Assembly (NCBI RefSeq): GCF_009017415.1
Contig: NC_092406.1
Coordinates: forward strand, 2,666,001-2,730,000
Source: Aspergillus flavus
Lineage: Eukaryota; Ascomycota; Eurotiomycetes; Eurotiales; Aspergillaceae
Length of the DNA stretch: 64,000 nt
Direction: 5' to 3'
Shown here one piece after another: positions 1-11,200 of the stretch. The first letter of the stretch is position 1; each line of letters opens with the position of its first letter. The notes under the pieces were generated by a model, which worked only from the letters and a program-made list of their open reading frames with translations, did not search any database and was not told the DNA's origin. Both the position numbers and the translations under genes were made by a program.

Positions 1-3000
1 GCAGTCCAGACAAAGGATGTTGCATCCAGCCAAACCCATCGGGATATATTTTCTCGGAGAGAAATCCTGGGATGTTCCGTTTCGCTCAAATTCTTGTTTT
101 TCCTCTTGTATTAGCTTAACTGACGTAATTTGTGTCCTGTGGCGAGTTTTCTGGCTTGCATATACTTTTTTTATATTAATGGAGATTAAGTGGTGGAGCT
201 TTTGTCTCAGGGCTACTTGGCGGGGGTTGCATAACTAGTGCTGTATAGTTAGTCAGCTCACCTGATTTTGTGCATAATTGGGTTCTTTATTGCTGGGTTT
301 GGTAGGATTGGGTGTGGAATGAATTTGAAGTATTGTGACTTTGCTACTTTAAAGTAGAAATTACCTATGTATGAAGATGTCAGAATCAGTCAAGCTGTGT
401 GTCAGTATTACTTGAGAGTAGTCAAAACAGCAATTATTGTTGTTCAAGAACAGGATAATCACCCTTGAATATATATAATTCGGGGATGACGCGATTCCAG
501 CGAAACACATCAAAACACACAAGAGGGGAGTGAGAATAATAATACTAATAACAGTAAAGATGAAAGAATAGCCAGAGAGAGAGAGAGGAAGAATAGTATG
601 ATAACAGCCTCTGTAGGACTTCAACGATATGTGAGTCAATATACCACTCAATACAAGGTGTACCACTTCAAGCCCGGAATGCGTCCTCGGAACATATCAA
701 CTTTGAACTTTGTGAAGAATTGCAAAGAGTTGCAACCAGGATTGCATCGATGGCGAATATCGTAACTAAATATCAAACATACTGTCAAGAAGATATGGCT
801 GGACAAGAATCTCAGCAAAGGGGTATCATGGGGAATTCACGAGAACATACAGGGTTAACAACAGTGCCGATTAGGTCGTGCCTTGAACAGCTAATTCCCA
901 GCAGCCTACATGTTGTCGGCAGCTTTATCTGTCGATTCACCATCGACCATAGTGCGACTATTCTGATTGCGAGCAAGGGGTAGTCTCTCCTTGACGTGGA
1001 CTGACCAGTGACTGGTTATTTCCACCAGATTACAAGCCTCAGCCTGCTCCTGGTCTGTTTCTGACTGAGTATCGAGTATTCATCGAATTCCCACGGCGCT
1101 TAGCACACTTGGAGGCACTCCCATCGGTTCCAATTTGTAGGTCGCACCGGTCGTAAGTCCCATCTGTGAAGTAAACCACCACCTTTTCATTGTCCGCTCA
1201 AGCAGAAACTCGTAGTGACTGAAAGCCTTCCCAAAAGATCTATGCTAGCTCACTTGATTGGCTTTACTAGGTCATCGCGCAGGACCAAGCGATTGATCGA
1301 CGCAATTTTAGCGTAACCCGGCAAGCGGCAAGGCCAAACTACTAGGGATAGATCGCAGGTGCGGTAGATAGACAACCACTAGTCAGAGAGAACCTCCTGT
1401 AGAGAGTGGCTACCTGTGACCTAAATGGGCAAGCTAGAAAGCCCTTATTTGCGTCTTTGTCATCCGGATAAGACAGCCTGTCCGCCGTAACTCCAGGTTG
1501 TCGCACTCGTATACGCTGAAGTCGATCCCATTGTTTAGAAGATCGTTCGCAGGCGCAAACACCGCTAGGCCAGCACTAATAATGATAACCTATTGCCTCT
1601 GCGCCGGGACCTTGGAGCTTGTTAGGCCGATTCCGTCAGCGGGATTGATTCATGCGGGGGATTCAGTGTCGGATCGGTGCCACTACTAAGCTGGTTCGGG
1701 ATGTGTTAGACGAGGAATCTCGTATATTGCCTTCTCGTATTAGTGTATAACCGTTAGTGGAAAAACACTGGCACGAGCGTGGCCGAAGCATCGAACTATG
1801 TATCTCTGCTATGGACAAGGATTTTCAACCAAAGGGACTGGGCATCCTCAGGCTCTTACCCGTACATCGTAGGTCTAGATGACCACCTCGGTGTTCATAG
1901 TGTACTCAAATGACGAGTAACCCGAGCGTTGAACTTCACTTGTCTGTCGGGTGGCGCACGCAGTCGTGGGAAATGTCCCGCGGAGAACCGCAAAGATGGT
2001 TTCTTACATTGCGAAGTAGAGGTCAGCGTAGCCACGTGTAGAAGAACTGGATGAAGATAGCTCAGTACTCGATGACAAATTCGACTATCATAAGCGATTC
2101 GCTCATAGGGGTGGCTTTCTAATACGATAGAGGCTTTCGTGAATCCAGCTAATTGGGCAACAATCGTTCTACAATGGCATAAGCTAGGAAGAACAGGCTA
2201 GATTAAACAAGCTGACGTCAGGAGGACGAGGGCTCGAGTTGTACTCCACGACTAGGGTGACCCTTCCAAGTATAGCATTTTGGGAGGCAGGTTCTGCGGC
2301 CTTCCGGACTGTTTGAGAATACGAGACGACGAAGGATACCACAAAAGCCCTCGATTAATGTAACAGGGAATGGGGGCTCGCGGTGATACACCCAGTGTCG
2401 GCTTTTAAACTTCACAATGTGTTAAGTGAACCGTTGCGGCAATGAGATTGAAGAGAGTGTTGTCAGGCAGTTGGAGACACGATGTTGATATTAGGGAACA
2501 GTGCGCAGGATTGCCTTCGGCGGGCGAGCTCAAGTCTGGTTTTGCATTGTATTATTTGCATCGTAAGCGCATTATTTGAAATGAGGCCATGGCTGGTCTA
2601 CATACAGGAAATTATTAGGTGGTTATTCGCAAAGCAACTAGCTCATCGCGACCATAGGGCAAGCCATCCCCATGGTATCCACAGCATGGGGAGGTTCATG
2701 GGAACACGCAAGGTGTGAAAGGCACCAACCTGACAGCTTTCAGTTTGCTTTTCTAGGGTTCAATGTCTCCCTGTTTCTCAAAACATATTCACTGCCTTTG
2801 TTTAGATGTTGGCATACAACCATGGATGAAGCCGACAGTGACCCAGTCGGTTTGTTAATTGTATAATGGCTATAAATAGAACGGGTAGTCGTAGTTCGCG
2901 GTTGCAATATTGATAGTGAACTAGATTGGAAAATCCTTGATGTGACCGTACCACGGTTTGGGTGAGACTGTTCTGTAGGCGTATGGTGAGTAATAGTCAT

Positions 3001-3339
3001 TAAATATAGCTAGATAGTCCTGTCTGCTAGAGCGCCTTCTTGGGTTACATTCGCGTCCAATTGCCGGCCACTAGAGTGATACTCTATAGAGGTACAGTGG
3101 AGGTATTCCCATGAGAGAGAAAAGGGCTAACGCGGAGCCTTATGCTGGGAGCAAAATGCTCGAAGCTAGGCTAATTGACTGTACTTGAGCAAACTAAGCC
3201 TCTATTATGCCAGACCAGATGTTAAGGAACTTCGGACCTAGGTACTTCATAGGTAGGAATAGTCAGGGCAGGATATACGGACGGTACTAGACAGCCAAAT
3301 ATTTCAACACTGCCTCGCGATATATGCACGATTGCTTTC
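1..3339. other. Gene-free stretch at window start
   Basis: No reading frame here has recognisable protein motifs, a plausible splice pattern or length above about 100 codons. There is a short (AG)7 run near 574-587 and a perfect TGACGTCA palindrome at 2213-2220 that is not near any gene. I see no rRNA, tRNA or intact transposon. It could be a decayed region or the long flank of a neighbouring locus to the left. Confidence 0.6.
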
Positions 3340-4533
3340 CTAACAAACGGTAAAGGACGGTTTAGAAGTGCAAAAGTCATCCACCTTACTTGTTAAGTCA
3401 TTCAGTGTCGTTGATAGAAAGTGGGAAACAGTCCCAAGAAAAGCACCTATTGGTTCTCGCCCATCTCGCGTTCTTCCGAGCGCACTCTCTCTTATTAAGG
3501 ACAGAACTTTGCTATAATATCCAAGCTCACAGAGCAGGACCTGAGCTGTGATACGGTGCTCAGCAACAATATCAAGTTCAAAGTCACCGAAATATATTGG
3601 GGTAACAGGGAGAGGTTCCATGAGGTTAACAGTGCTCTTGGTGGGTGAGTACTGATCGATACGGTCGAACACGGCTCGGTACCATGATATTGCCTTTGAC
3701 ATAGTGGTTACAATCAAGAGAGGAATGTTGGTATCTTCGAGGCAGTCGGTACAGTCCCGAGATAAGAACAGATCCAGGTTTTGTGCTGCCGTGCGGTTAA
3801 TCTTCAGGATGTGGTCATTCGATGGCAGGCCAGAGCCCCTTTCCAATCGACATGTGGCTTCAGCGCGGTACATCTCTTGCAATATATTGAATGCTGAACT
3901 AGCACATGGACATGCATTCTTTGATGCCCAAGAATCTGGAGATGAAAAATAAGACTCTGACATACCAGCCTCTACCGGGTGATGTGATTCACTTCCTCCG
4001 AGGGAAGCCAAAGACTTGATCTCCAGTTGGCCTGGTAGGCTGTTTGTTGTCATGCCAAAGTAGTCCAATGGAGCTGGCCTAGCCGATATTTCTTTCCTGT
4101 CATCATCGCCCATCCCAATGTACATACCGTCGAGCTCACCGTGGAAGTCAAATGAGACAGGTTCCAGCCCTGGAAATAGAGAAAGGTCTGTCAACGAGCG
4201 CATAGGACCGTCTGGTAGTATGCGTTCGGCCACCTGTATATCTTGAGCTGTTGATTGGTTAAAGCCTTCTACTCCGTTGAAAGGGACTTGTCTTCCAGTT
4301 CGAATATCAGAACTCGTGATTGCAGCTTGGGTTGGTGTCGACCGTCCTTTCCACCGATACGGACCGTAGACACAATGCTGCTGCACTGACTCGCATCGTT
4401 CACAGCGGGGTTTCTTCTTGTCGCACCGGACTTTGAGCACCGTACAACGGTCGCAGGTAGACCGGAGTCTCCTAGGCGCCTGCGGTTTCTCTGTATATTG
4501 CGGAGGGATTGGTCCTTTGCTGGACATTTCCAT
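3340..4533 (-). CDS. AflR-type Zn2Cys6 transcription factor
   Basis: This is a 397-residue, apparently intronless protein. A fungal Zn2Cys6 binuclear cluster lies near the N-terminus with Cys at 27, 30, 37, 44, 47 and 54 (spacing CX2CX6CX6CX2CX6C), followed by a basic linker (RWKGR). That spacing and the C-terminal segment ending the protein (ITAQVLLCELGYYSKVLSLI and following) resemble the AflR family, which activates aromatic polyketide clusters by binding TCGN5CGA-like palindromes. It would act in the nucleus on DNA. The nearest biosynthetic gene is the non-reducing PKS 3.7 kb away, so pathway-specific control is inferred. The AflS/AflJ co-activator that usually sits divergent from aflR is not seen here. 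The start was chosen because the zinc cluster lies just downstream, as in the family. Confidence 0.85.
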   Translation of the reverse strand: MEMSSKGPIPPQYTEKPQAPRRLRSTCDRCTVLKVRCDKKKPRCERCESVQQHCVYGPYRWKGRSTPTQAAITSSDIRTGRQVPFNGVEGFNQSTAQDIQVAERILPDGPMRSLTDLSLFPGLEPVSFDFHGELDGMYIGMGDDDRKEISARPAPLDYFGMTTNSLPGQLEIKSLASLGGSESHHPVEAGMSESYFSSPDSWASKNACPCASSAFNILQEMYRAEATCRLERGSGLPSNDHILKINRTAAQNLDLFLSRDCTDCLEDTNIPLLIVTTMSKAISWYRAVFDRIDQYSPTKSTVNLMEPLPVTPIYFGDFELDIVAEHRITAQVLLCELGYYSKVLSLIRESALGRTRDGREPIGAFLGTVSHFLSTTLNDLTSKVDDFCTSKPSFTVC

Positions 4534-4681
4534 TGGGACGCTGTAAGATATGTCAGAATCAAGTAGTCAACATATAAATACATGCAAATGTGAAGGGCTA
4601 CATACTCATATCTCACCCTGATGCTCCTTACATAAATGCTCCTGAGAAATAGCGAGGGAGTGGCATCTGGTGCACACAAGA

Positions 4682-5017
4682 CTACAAATTACTAATACCT
4701 CTATATACGCGCTGAACACTACGTCCATAAAAGCTTCCATCCTTATTCTCTATACGTGAGCTTCCTGGCCACTGCGCTACAAGACTAGGCAGCAAACAGG
4801 GATAAACTTTGGAAAGCTCGTGTTGCAAGTGCGCCGACTTAGGGAACATTTCCCGAAGCTGGTAAGAACCATCAGTGAGACGCCAAGGTATCACAGTAGA
4901 TCTCACCCGCCATGATGGTTCGGCGATAGGTAATACAGGTATGGCTGTACCTAGTTCACCGGGGCCCTTAATCTTCGTGGGCTGAAGAGCAATTGGCTGA
5001 GGGGCCACCCACATCAT
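4682..5017 (-). CDS. Possible small hypothetical gene upstream of the regulator
   Basis: An open frame of 111 codons lies 148 bases upstream of, and on the same strand as, the AflR-like gene. A TATAAAT-like box (minus strand, about 5078-5085) sits roughly 60 bases before its ATG. It also contains a credible in-frame 48-base intron (GTGAGA donor, CTGAT branch, TTACCAG acceptor), which would give a 95-residue product. The protein has no motif I recognise. It could be a real small gene, an upstream part of the regulator transcript or chance; no function is proposed. Confidence 0.25.
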   Translation of the reverse strand: MMWVAPQPIALQPTKIKGPGELGTAIPVLPIAEPSWRVRSTVIPWRLTDGSYQLREMFPKSAHLQHELSKVYPCLLPSLVAQWPGSSRIENKDGSFYGRSVQRVYRGISNL

Positions 5018-8000
5018 CCCAAGTTCGGTTTGTAGCTGTAGGCTGACAGGATCTGTATTACCTTGTTATATGCAAGGGATTTATAGCAAGTTGTATCTAG
5101 ACTTGGCTGGGCGTGGCGAGATGATATCGATCTGAAATATTGGCTCATTGGTAGTCAAGTGCCTTATCAGAGTTCATGTTTCGCAGGGTACATGATACGA
5201 GCCCTAATATCGTGAGTGTCGGGACACCCCATCAAAGTACAAGCCACTCAATAGGCATCATCTTGACATCGCTTAGCGATTAGGCAACGGAAATAGATAT
5301 CCACGGTTCTCACTAGCTGAAATAAGTAGTAATACTACCCTAGCATGCCACCACTGCAATATTGTAACACTACTAATAATAGAGCATCTTGAACTGAGGA
5401 GAGACGAGATTTAGCTGAATGAACAGGGCACTGTGTGAGGTGATCAGACATTCTGGTCCACAGGGTCAGCCGCACATGTAAGATATATCCAGGTTGTCCT
5501 TTGACTGGGTAGACATGACTATTTGGACACCAGACAACGTGGCCGGATTAGAAACTTGCCCAGACGTCCATGATGACTCTTGAAGCACTAGAAGCCAAGG
5601 AAGACCGTTTTATGCATTCTGGTTACCCCATGGTGCGCACGTAACATGCTAGCAGATGCTGATGGGCTACCTACAACGTAGTATCAGCTGGGTCTTTCTT
5701 GGAACGTCATTGACCACAAGCCATCCTAAGGGTCTTCCCTGGAATACAACATAGCGTGTGATCTGGATGGACATCCAAAATGTCCAATTTAACCTAGCGA
5801 CTATGTACTGTGACCACCAAGCATATTAGCGCCACGTAGGATCAGCGAATATTGGCCAAGTCAATGAATGTCTTTGTCTTGAAGAGACAAGAGACTTTTG
5901 CAAGGCCAAAGTAATATGTCATTTCTGTTATGCATTTTCCATTATCCTCGCCCGCCTTCGATCGGAAAATAAGGGATAAACTACGGAGATGATTTGGAAT
6001 ACAACACTTTTTGGTGTCTGGTAGTACCCCCAAAATGTCTCGTATTCGATGTTCAGGATACCAAGTCAATGTGTGAAACAGGAGGTAAAGGCTATATCAC
6101 CGTGGTCAAGAGACTATGGCTCCGTTTCACTCGGGCTGGGGAGACATTGCCTCTAAGCCCAAGTAATGGCCTGGATGCTTCCTTTCTGGTAAATCGGCGT
6201 ATATTCACTGCCAACCGACTGAGTGGCTCTATATATGACTTACGTGAAATTTAACTGGGTGAAATTGCGGTATTTGTCTGGAAAGCTTGCATAAAGGTTT
6301 ATAGCTAAGGTCTACTACGCGGACCGCAGAATTAAGTCGAGAGCATATTAAGCTATAGGAATAGACCTTATATTGCGTACAATAACGTAGTAAATTGGGT
6401 TTACCTTATAGATTACGAAGCATATATGAGACTTCTATGATCAGAAAAGGTGGCAATGGGAAGCGTCACTCTACCGTCGGTCACCGAGACCGCTGCACAG
6501 ACGGATCAGGTCACTAGTTCGACCAAAGTACCCAGGTCCCAATTGTAAATATGTGTGAGTATTATTCAAGAATTCCAGACCGTGTGATACATTTTCCTTC
6601 CCAATCTCTTGCCAGGCGCAAATCGAGCCTGCCAATGACGACTTCATCGGTGGAGTAGGTAAATACTGGGCAAAGCATTACTTGACGGTATGCCTAGGTG
6701 TCAAAGATGCCTCAAGAACCACTGAAATATAGTATTGCATAAGAGCAGGGAAGCCTACTGGATCATAGTCCGCATGACACACCTGTGTCCAAGGCACACC
6801 TACCACTACCCGATAATGCTCTCAAGACTGCCATTTCACTTCACAGGGTTAGGCGACATTCAAAGCATGAAGGAGAGTGGCGTACTCCTAGGTCTTTGCG
6901 ATCACCTCTCAGCCTCAAGTGTCACGTTCCACCTCTCAACCCTCTGGTGCCTGCGTCCAGCAGATCCATGTCCAGCCCACAAGCGGCGGCATCCCTGTAC
7001 TTGACTTAACTAATTTTCCCATGCGGATGACCTGCGCGTGAATCCGAATCGAGACGAATGTTCCATTAGTCAACCGCTCAGCACCCTGGTGGACCAGGGC
7101 TCAAAAGCAATACCGATATATAGGCTACAATCTGTCTTTTCCTTTCAAGAACGGGGGTCCGTACAGTTGGTTAGGTTGGGAACACACTCGATAAAGTATA
7201 GGTCTTGCGTTGGCCTGAAGTCATCCGCAATGTTGGGGATCGTCATTTGACCACTCAAGATGTGATTGTTGAGTGCTATTCGTCACGCTTCGAAGGGCTG
7301 AGACAGAAAACTATTTGCAGTTTTCGTGTTTTAGAGCTTGGATGTGCAGCGAATTGTGACTTTCATGGCCTTGCCTTGGAAGGGTTTGAAGACATATAAA
7401 ATAGTGTAAGATTCAATGCAACCTTCCCTGATCAGGTAGGTAAAAGCATCTGCGATTGCTGCATTGATGGCGGCGGATATCAGTTCTGCTAAACTTAGAC
7501 TTTCTGTAATCCTTCATCACAAATGAGAGAAAACGGCGCGAGTAGTCATGGTGAAATGCAGGCAGCCGTGGGGTTTCCACTTCTGACCTGACGAAGTGTG
7601 TTGAGTTCTATCAAGACACTATTCCATCTCTACACATATATAGAGTAGATAAGCTCGAGGTAGCATATGGGCTCACCGAGCGGATCGGAATAATTCCTGC
7701 TACGGGCAAGCTGTAACCATCAGCGAATACGGAATCGTACGGCTGATGTGATCCTACCACCGAAAGGGCCTACCTACAGTTGTAGGTCCAGGGATAGGCA
7801 TCCGTGACCATTCCCCGAGGACCGTGAAGGTTTTCTTACATCCCGAGGTATCCGAAAGGGAGCGGCGGCTGCCAGTAATCCATCCTATGAGTCAAGATCA
7901 CGGATCCACCTTTGGTATCTTATCTCTTGTGCTACATCGGACTCGCATCCAGGTACGATGAGGTGCCCGATGTCTGTGAGCAGACGCACGCACAAGATAC

Positions 8001-8178
8001 GATACCCGTATCAAGCCAATCTTACAGTCATCATGACTGAAACTCTGAGGCTGACCCTTTAGGTAAAGTTGTCTCGGGCTTCCAAGAAGGTTAGCATGGC
8101 ACTTCTCCGGGCAACGGGGCTATCGTCGACAGACATGCTGACTGGCCGAGGGCCAGTGACTTAGATTTTATGTTAGGC
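5018..8178. other. Long spacer between regulator and PKS
   Basis: About 3.2 kb without a supportable gene. The open frames here are all below 100 codons, have no recognisable domains and do not link by splicing. In aflatoxin-type loci this space would hold a divergently transcribed AflS/AflJ partner, but no such reading is visible. I did not find a clean TCGN5CGA site by eye in the last few hundred bases before the PKS. The stretch may be a decayed gene or a long regulatory region. Confidence 0.55.
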
Positions 8179-8185
8179 ATATAAA
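8179..8185 (+). promoter_or_regulatory. TATA box of the PKS gene
   Basis: ATATAAA lies 84 bases upstream of the PKS start codon at 8269, a normal distance for a fungal core promoter with a short leader. Assignment is by position and sequence only. Confidence 0.5.
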
Positions 8186-8268
8186 GCTACAAAACCCCAG
8201 TAGTACCTGCTGCAGGTAAAGGATCTTGGTAGCCTCAACTGTCAAGATCTAGTCTATTCGTCAGAACC

Positions 8269-11200
8269 ATGGTAGTTGAGGAGCGCAAACAGACTATCGT
8301 CTTCGGAGACTTGACTTGTGACTCCGTCGCGGGTCTCCGAACCTTAGTCACTGTCAAGGACAATCCACTCTTGATCTCCTTTTTCGAAAGAGTTACAACC
8401 GGTCTTCGAGAGGAGATTGGTCTGCTTCCATTTTCGCAGCGTCAACGATTCATCCGATTTACCACATTTGAGGAGCTTCTCGCTAGAGTCCAGCGGTCAA
8501 CATGTCCGCATCCTGCACTTGAGAAAGCCTTAGCGTGTACCTATCAACTGGCATGCTTTATCAGGTAGCCTTACTATGTGACTGCATAATATAGAATGCT
8601 GGACTGACTAGTGAGCGTAATAGGCAATACACATCTCCCGGCCACAAGTATCCCTCGACTCAACAGACCTGCCTCGTTGGTCTTTGTACTGGCCTTCTTA
8701 GTGCAGCGGCTGTGGGATGTTGCCAAAGCATCACGGACCTCCTCCCCCTGGCGACACATACAGTACTTATCGCGTTTCGCGCTGGTTTATTTGTTGCCGA
8801 TGTGCGTGACAGACTTGAGCCGCAGACAGGGGCACCTTTGGCGTGGAGTGTCTTAATCCCCGGCTTAGATGGTGACACGGCTTCCTTGACCTTACAGAAG
8901 TATAATGAAGAGAAGGTACATACATAAGTTGACCCCGGTATATCTCTATCTTGTACTGACACCAGGAATAGGGCCTTCCCGCTACGTCAGCCCCATACAT
9001 CAGCACATATGCTAATACAGGAGTTACTCTGAGTGGCCTACCAAGCGCACTTAATGACCTTCTTGATTCAAGCTGTCTCCCAAAGAACCGAGCTCTTACT
9101 ATTCCTATATATGCCCCATACCACGCTTCTCACCTTTACGGACAAAAAGATATTGAAAGTATCCTTCGAAAGGCTAGTGCGACGGAGTTTGCATCATACC
9201 AGTGTCAATTCAGTATTTTGTCCTCCATCACTGGACAAAGCATTCAGGTCGACACATTCGGAGCCTTAATTGACTACGCTCTGAATGCAATTCTCCGAGA
9301 ACCACTTCGATTGGACCGCATCGTCTCCTCACTTGGTGAGGCCCTGCTATCTGATTCACCCATACGGGGCTGCACAATCTTTCCCATCGCCACAGTCATT
9401 GGGCAAAGCCTCGCTGCCGCGCTTCGCAAGCACGGTGCCCCGGATATAACGGTAGACCCATGCATGAACTCCAGTATAGCTGTGCGAGATGATCGAACGT
9501 CTACCACTGGACATCTAGGACATTCTAAACTAGCCATTATCGGATACTCTGGTCGGTTTCCTGATGCCAATAACAACGAAGAGCTCTGGCAACTACTCCA
9601 TGAAGGACGTGACGTCGCTAGCATAACACCCAGTAATCGCTGGGATGTTAAGACTCATGTGGATCCAACTCTCAAAAAGAAAAATACCATGGGCACGCCG
9701 TACGGATGCTGGCTGAAGGAGCCTGGCCTCTTTGATGCCAAATTCTTTGCTTTAAGTCCCAGAGAAGCTCCACAGGTTGATCCTGCACAGCGTCTGGCGC
9801 TCATGACCGCGTACGAGGCGATGGAATTTGCTGGGCTCGTTCCGGACTCGACACCATCTAGTCAATCCGATCGCATTGGGGTTTTCTATGGTACGACGAG
9901 CAATGATTGGGGTGAGACAAATAGCTCGCAGAATGTTGATACCTAGTACGTTTCTATTTTGCTTACATTCTGCCAGCCTGCCTTCTTCTTTCTCGGTGTT
10001 TCTTTCTTTTCTCCCTCCTCCGCCAACTCTACCTATTTGTTTCAGAGTCATGGTGCTTCACTGCTAACAGGAACTAACTAGCTATATTCCTGGCTCCTGT
10101 CGAGCTTTCATCCCCGGGCGACAAAACTTCTTCTACAAATTCAGCGGCCCAAGTTACAGTGTTGACACAGCCTGCTCCTCGGGCCTAGCTGCCCTCCACC
10201 TTGCCTGCAACTCCCTGCTCAAAGGCGACATCGACACGGCGATATGCGGCGGAACTAACGTTCTTACCAACCCCGGTAGGCGCAATGCCATATATTGTCA
10301 CAATTCAGGATACTGATTCTCTCCAGATATCACCGCCGGCCTTGACCGTGGGCACTTCCTCTCCCGAACAGGAAACTGCAAGACCTTCGACGACGACGCA
10401 GATGGATATTGTCGCGGAGAGGGTGTTTGCACGATGGTCATTAAACGACTTGAGGATGCTAAGGCCGACAATGACCCCATTATCGCCGTGATTCTTGGGG
10501 CTTACACCAACCACTCGGCTGAGGCGGAGAGTATCACCCGGCCGCATATCGGGGCGCAGAAGGCTATCTTTGAGAAGGTGCTCACTTCGGCCGGCGTTGA
10601 CCCTTATTCTGTGGGTTATGTTGAGATGCATGGCACTGGGACTCAGGCTGGTGAGCACTGGCGTTCCCTATTTGCTGACTTTACTAAGGTATGTGTTTGT
10701 GTAGGTGATGCGAGGGAAATGAAATCCGTTTTATCGGTCTTTGCGCCTGAGACGGAAAGACCGCGTACTGATGCTGAGAGACTGTTCCTGGGCTCTGCGA
10801 AGGCTAACGTTGGCCATGGGGAATCTGTCTCTGGGCCTATTGCTTTGATTAAGTCGCTTATGATGTTGGAACGGAACGAGATACCTCCTCATTGTGGAAT
10901 CAAGACGAAGGTGAGATAGAATTTTCCCCTGCACGAATGACTATATATTGACAATACCAAGATCAACAGTGGCTTCCCGACGGATCTCATGGATCGCAAT
11001 GTGCACATAGCCAAGCAACCTATTCCCTGGGAAAGACCGGAAGGAGGTGTTCGCAGAATCATGATCAACAACTTCTCTGCTGCCGGTGGCAATAGCTCTG
11101 TCTTGATCGAAGATGCACCAGTCTTTGAGCCGAAAAGCAAGGAGGCCGAACCTCGCTCTACTCATGTCGTAGCTGTCAGTGCCAAGTCGAGTACTGCATT

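Noticed and set aside
6505..6535. tRNA B-box-like GTTCGACC
   Set aside because: No matching A-box, acceptor stem or anticodon arm could be folded around it.
7400..8268. AflR binding sites (TCGN5CGA) in the PKS promoter
   Set aside because: Reading the last few hundred bases by eye gave no clean match; a motif scan is needed before claiming a site.
10651..10704. Reading through the fifth PKS intron as coding
   Set aside because: The segment is a multiple of three, but it has GTGAGC...GTAG ends and removing it restores the conserved [10 protein letters not shown] motif of the ketosynthase.
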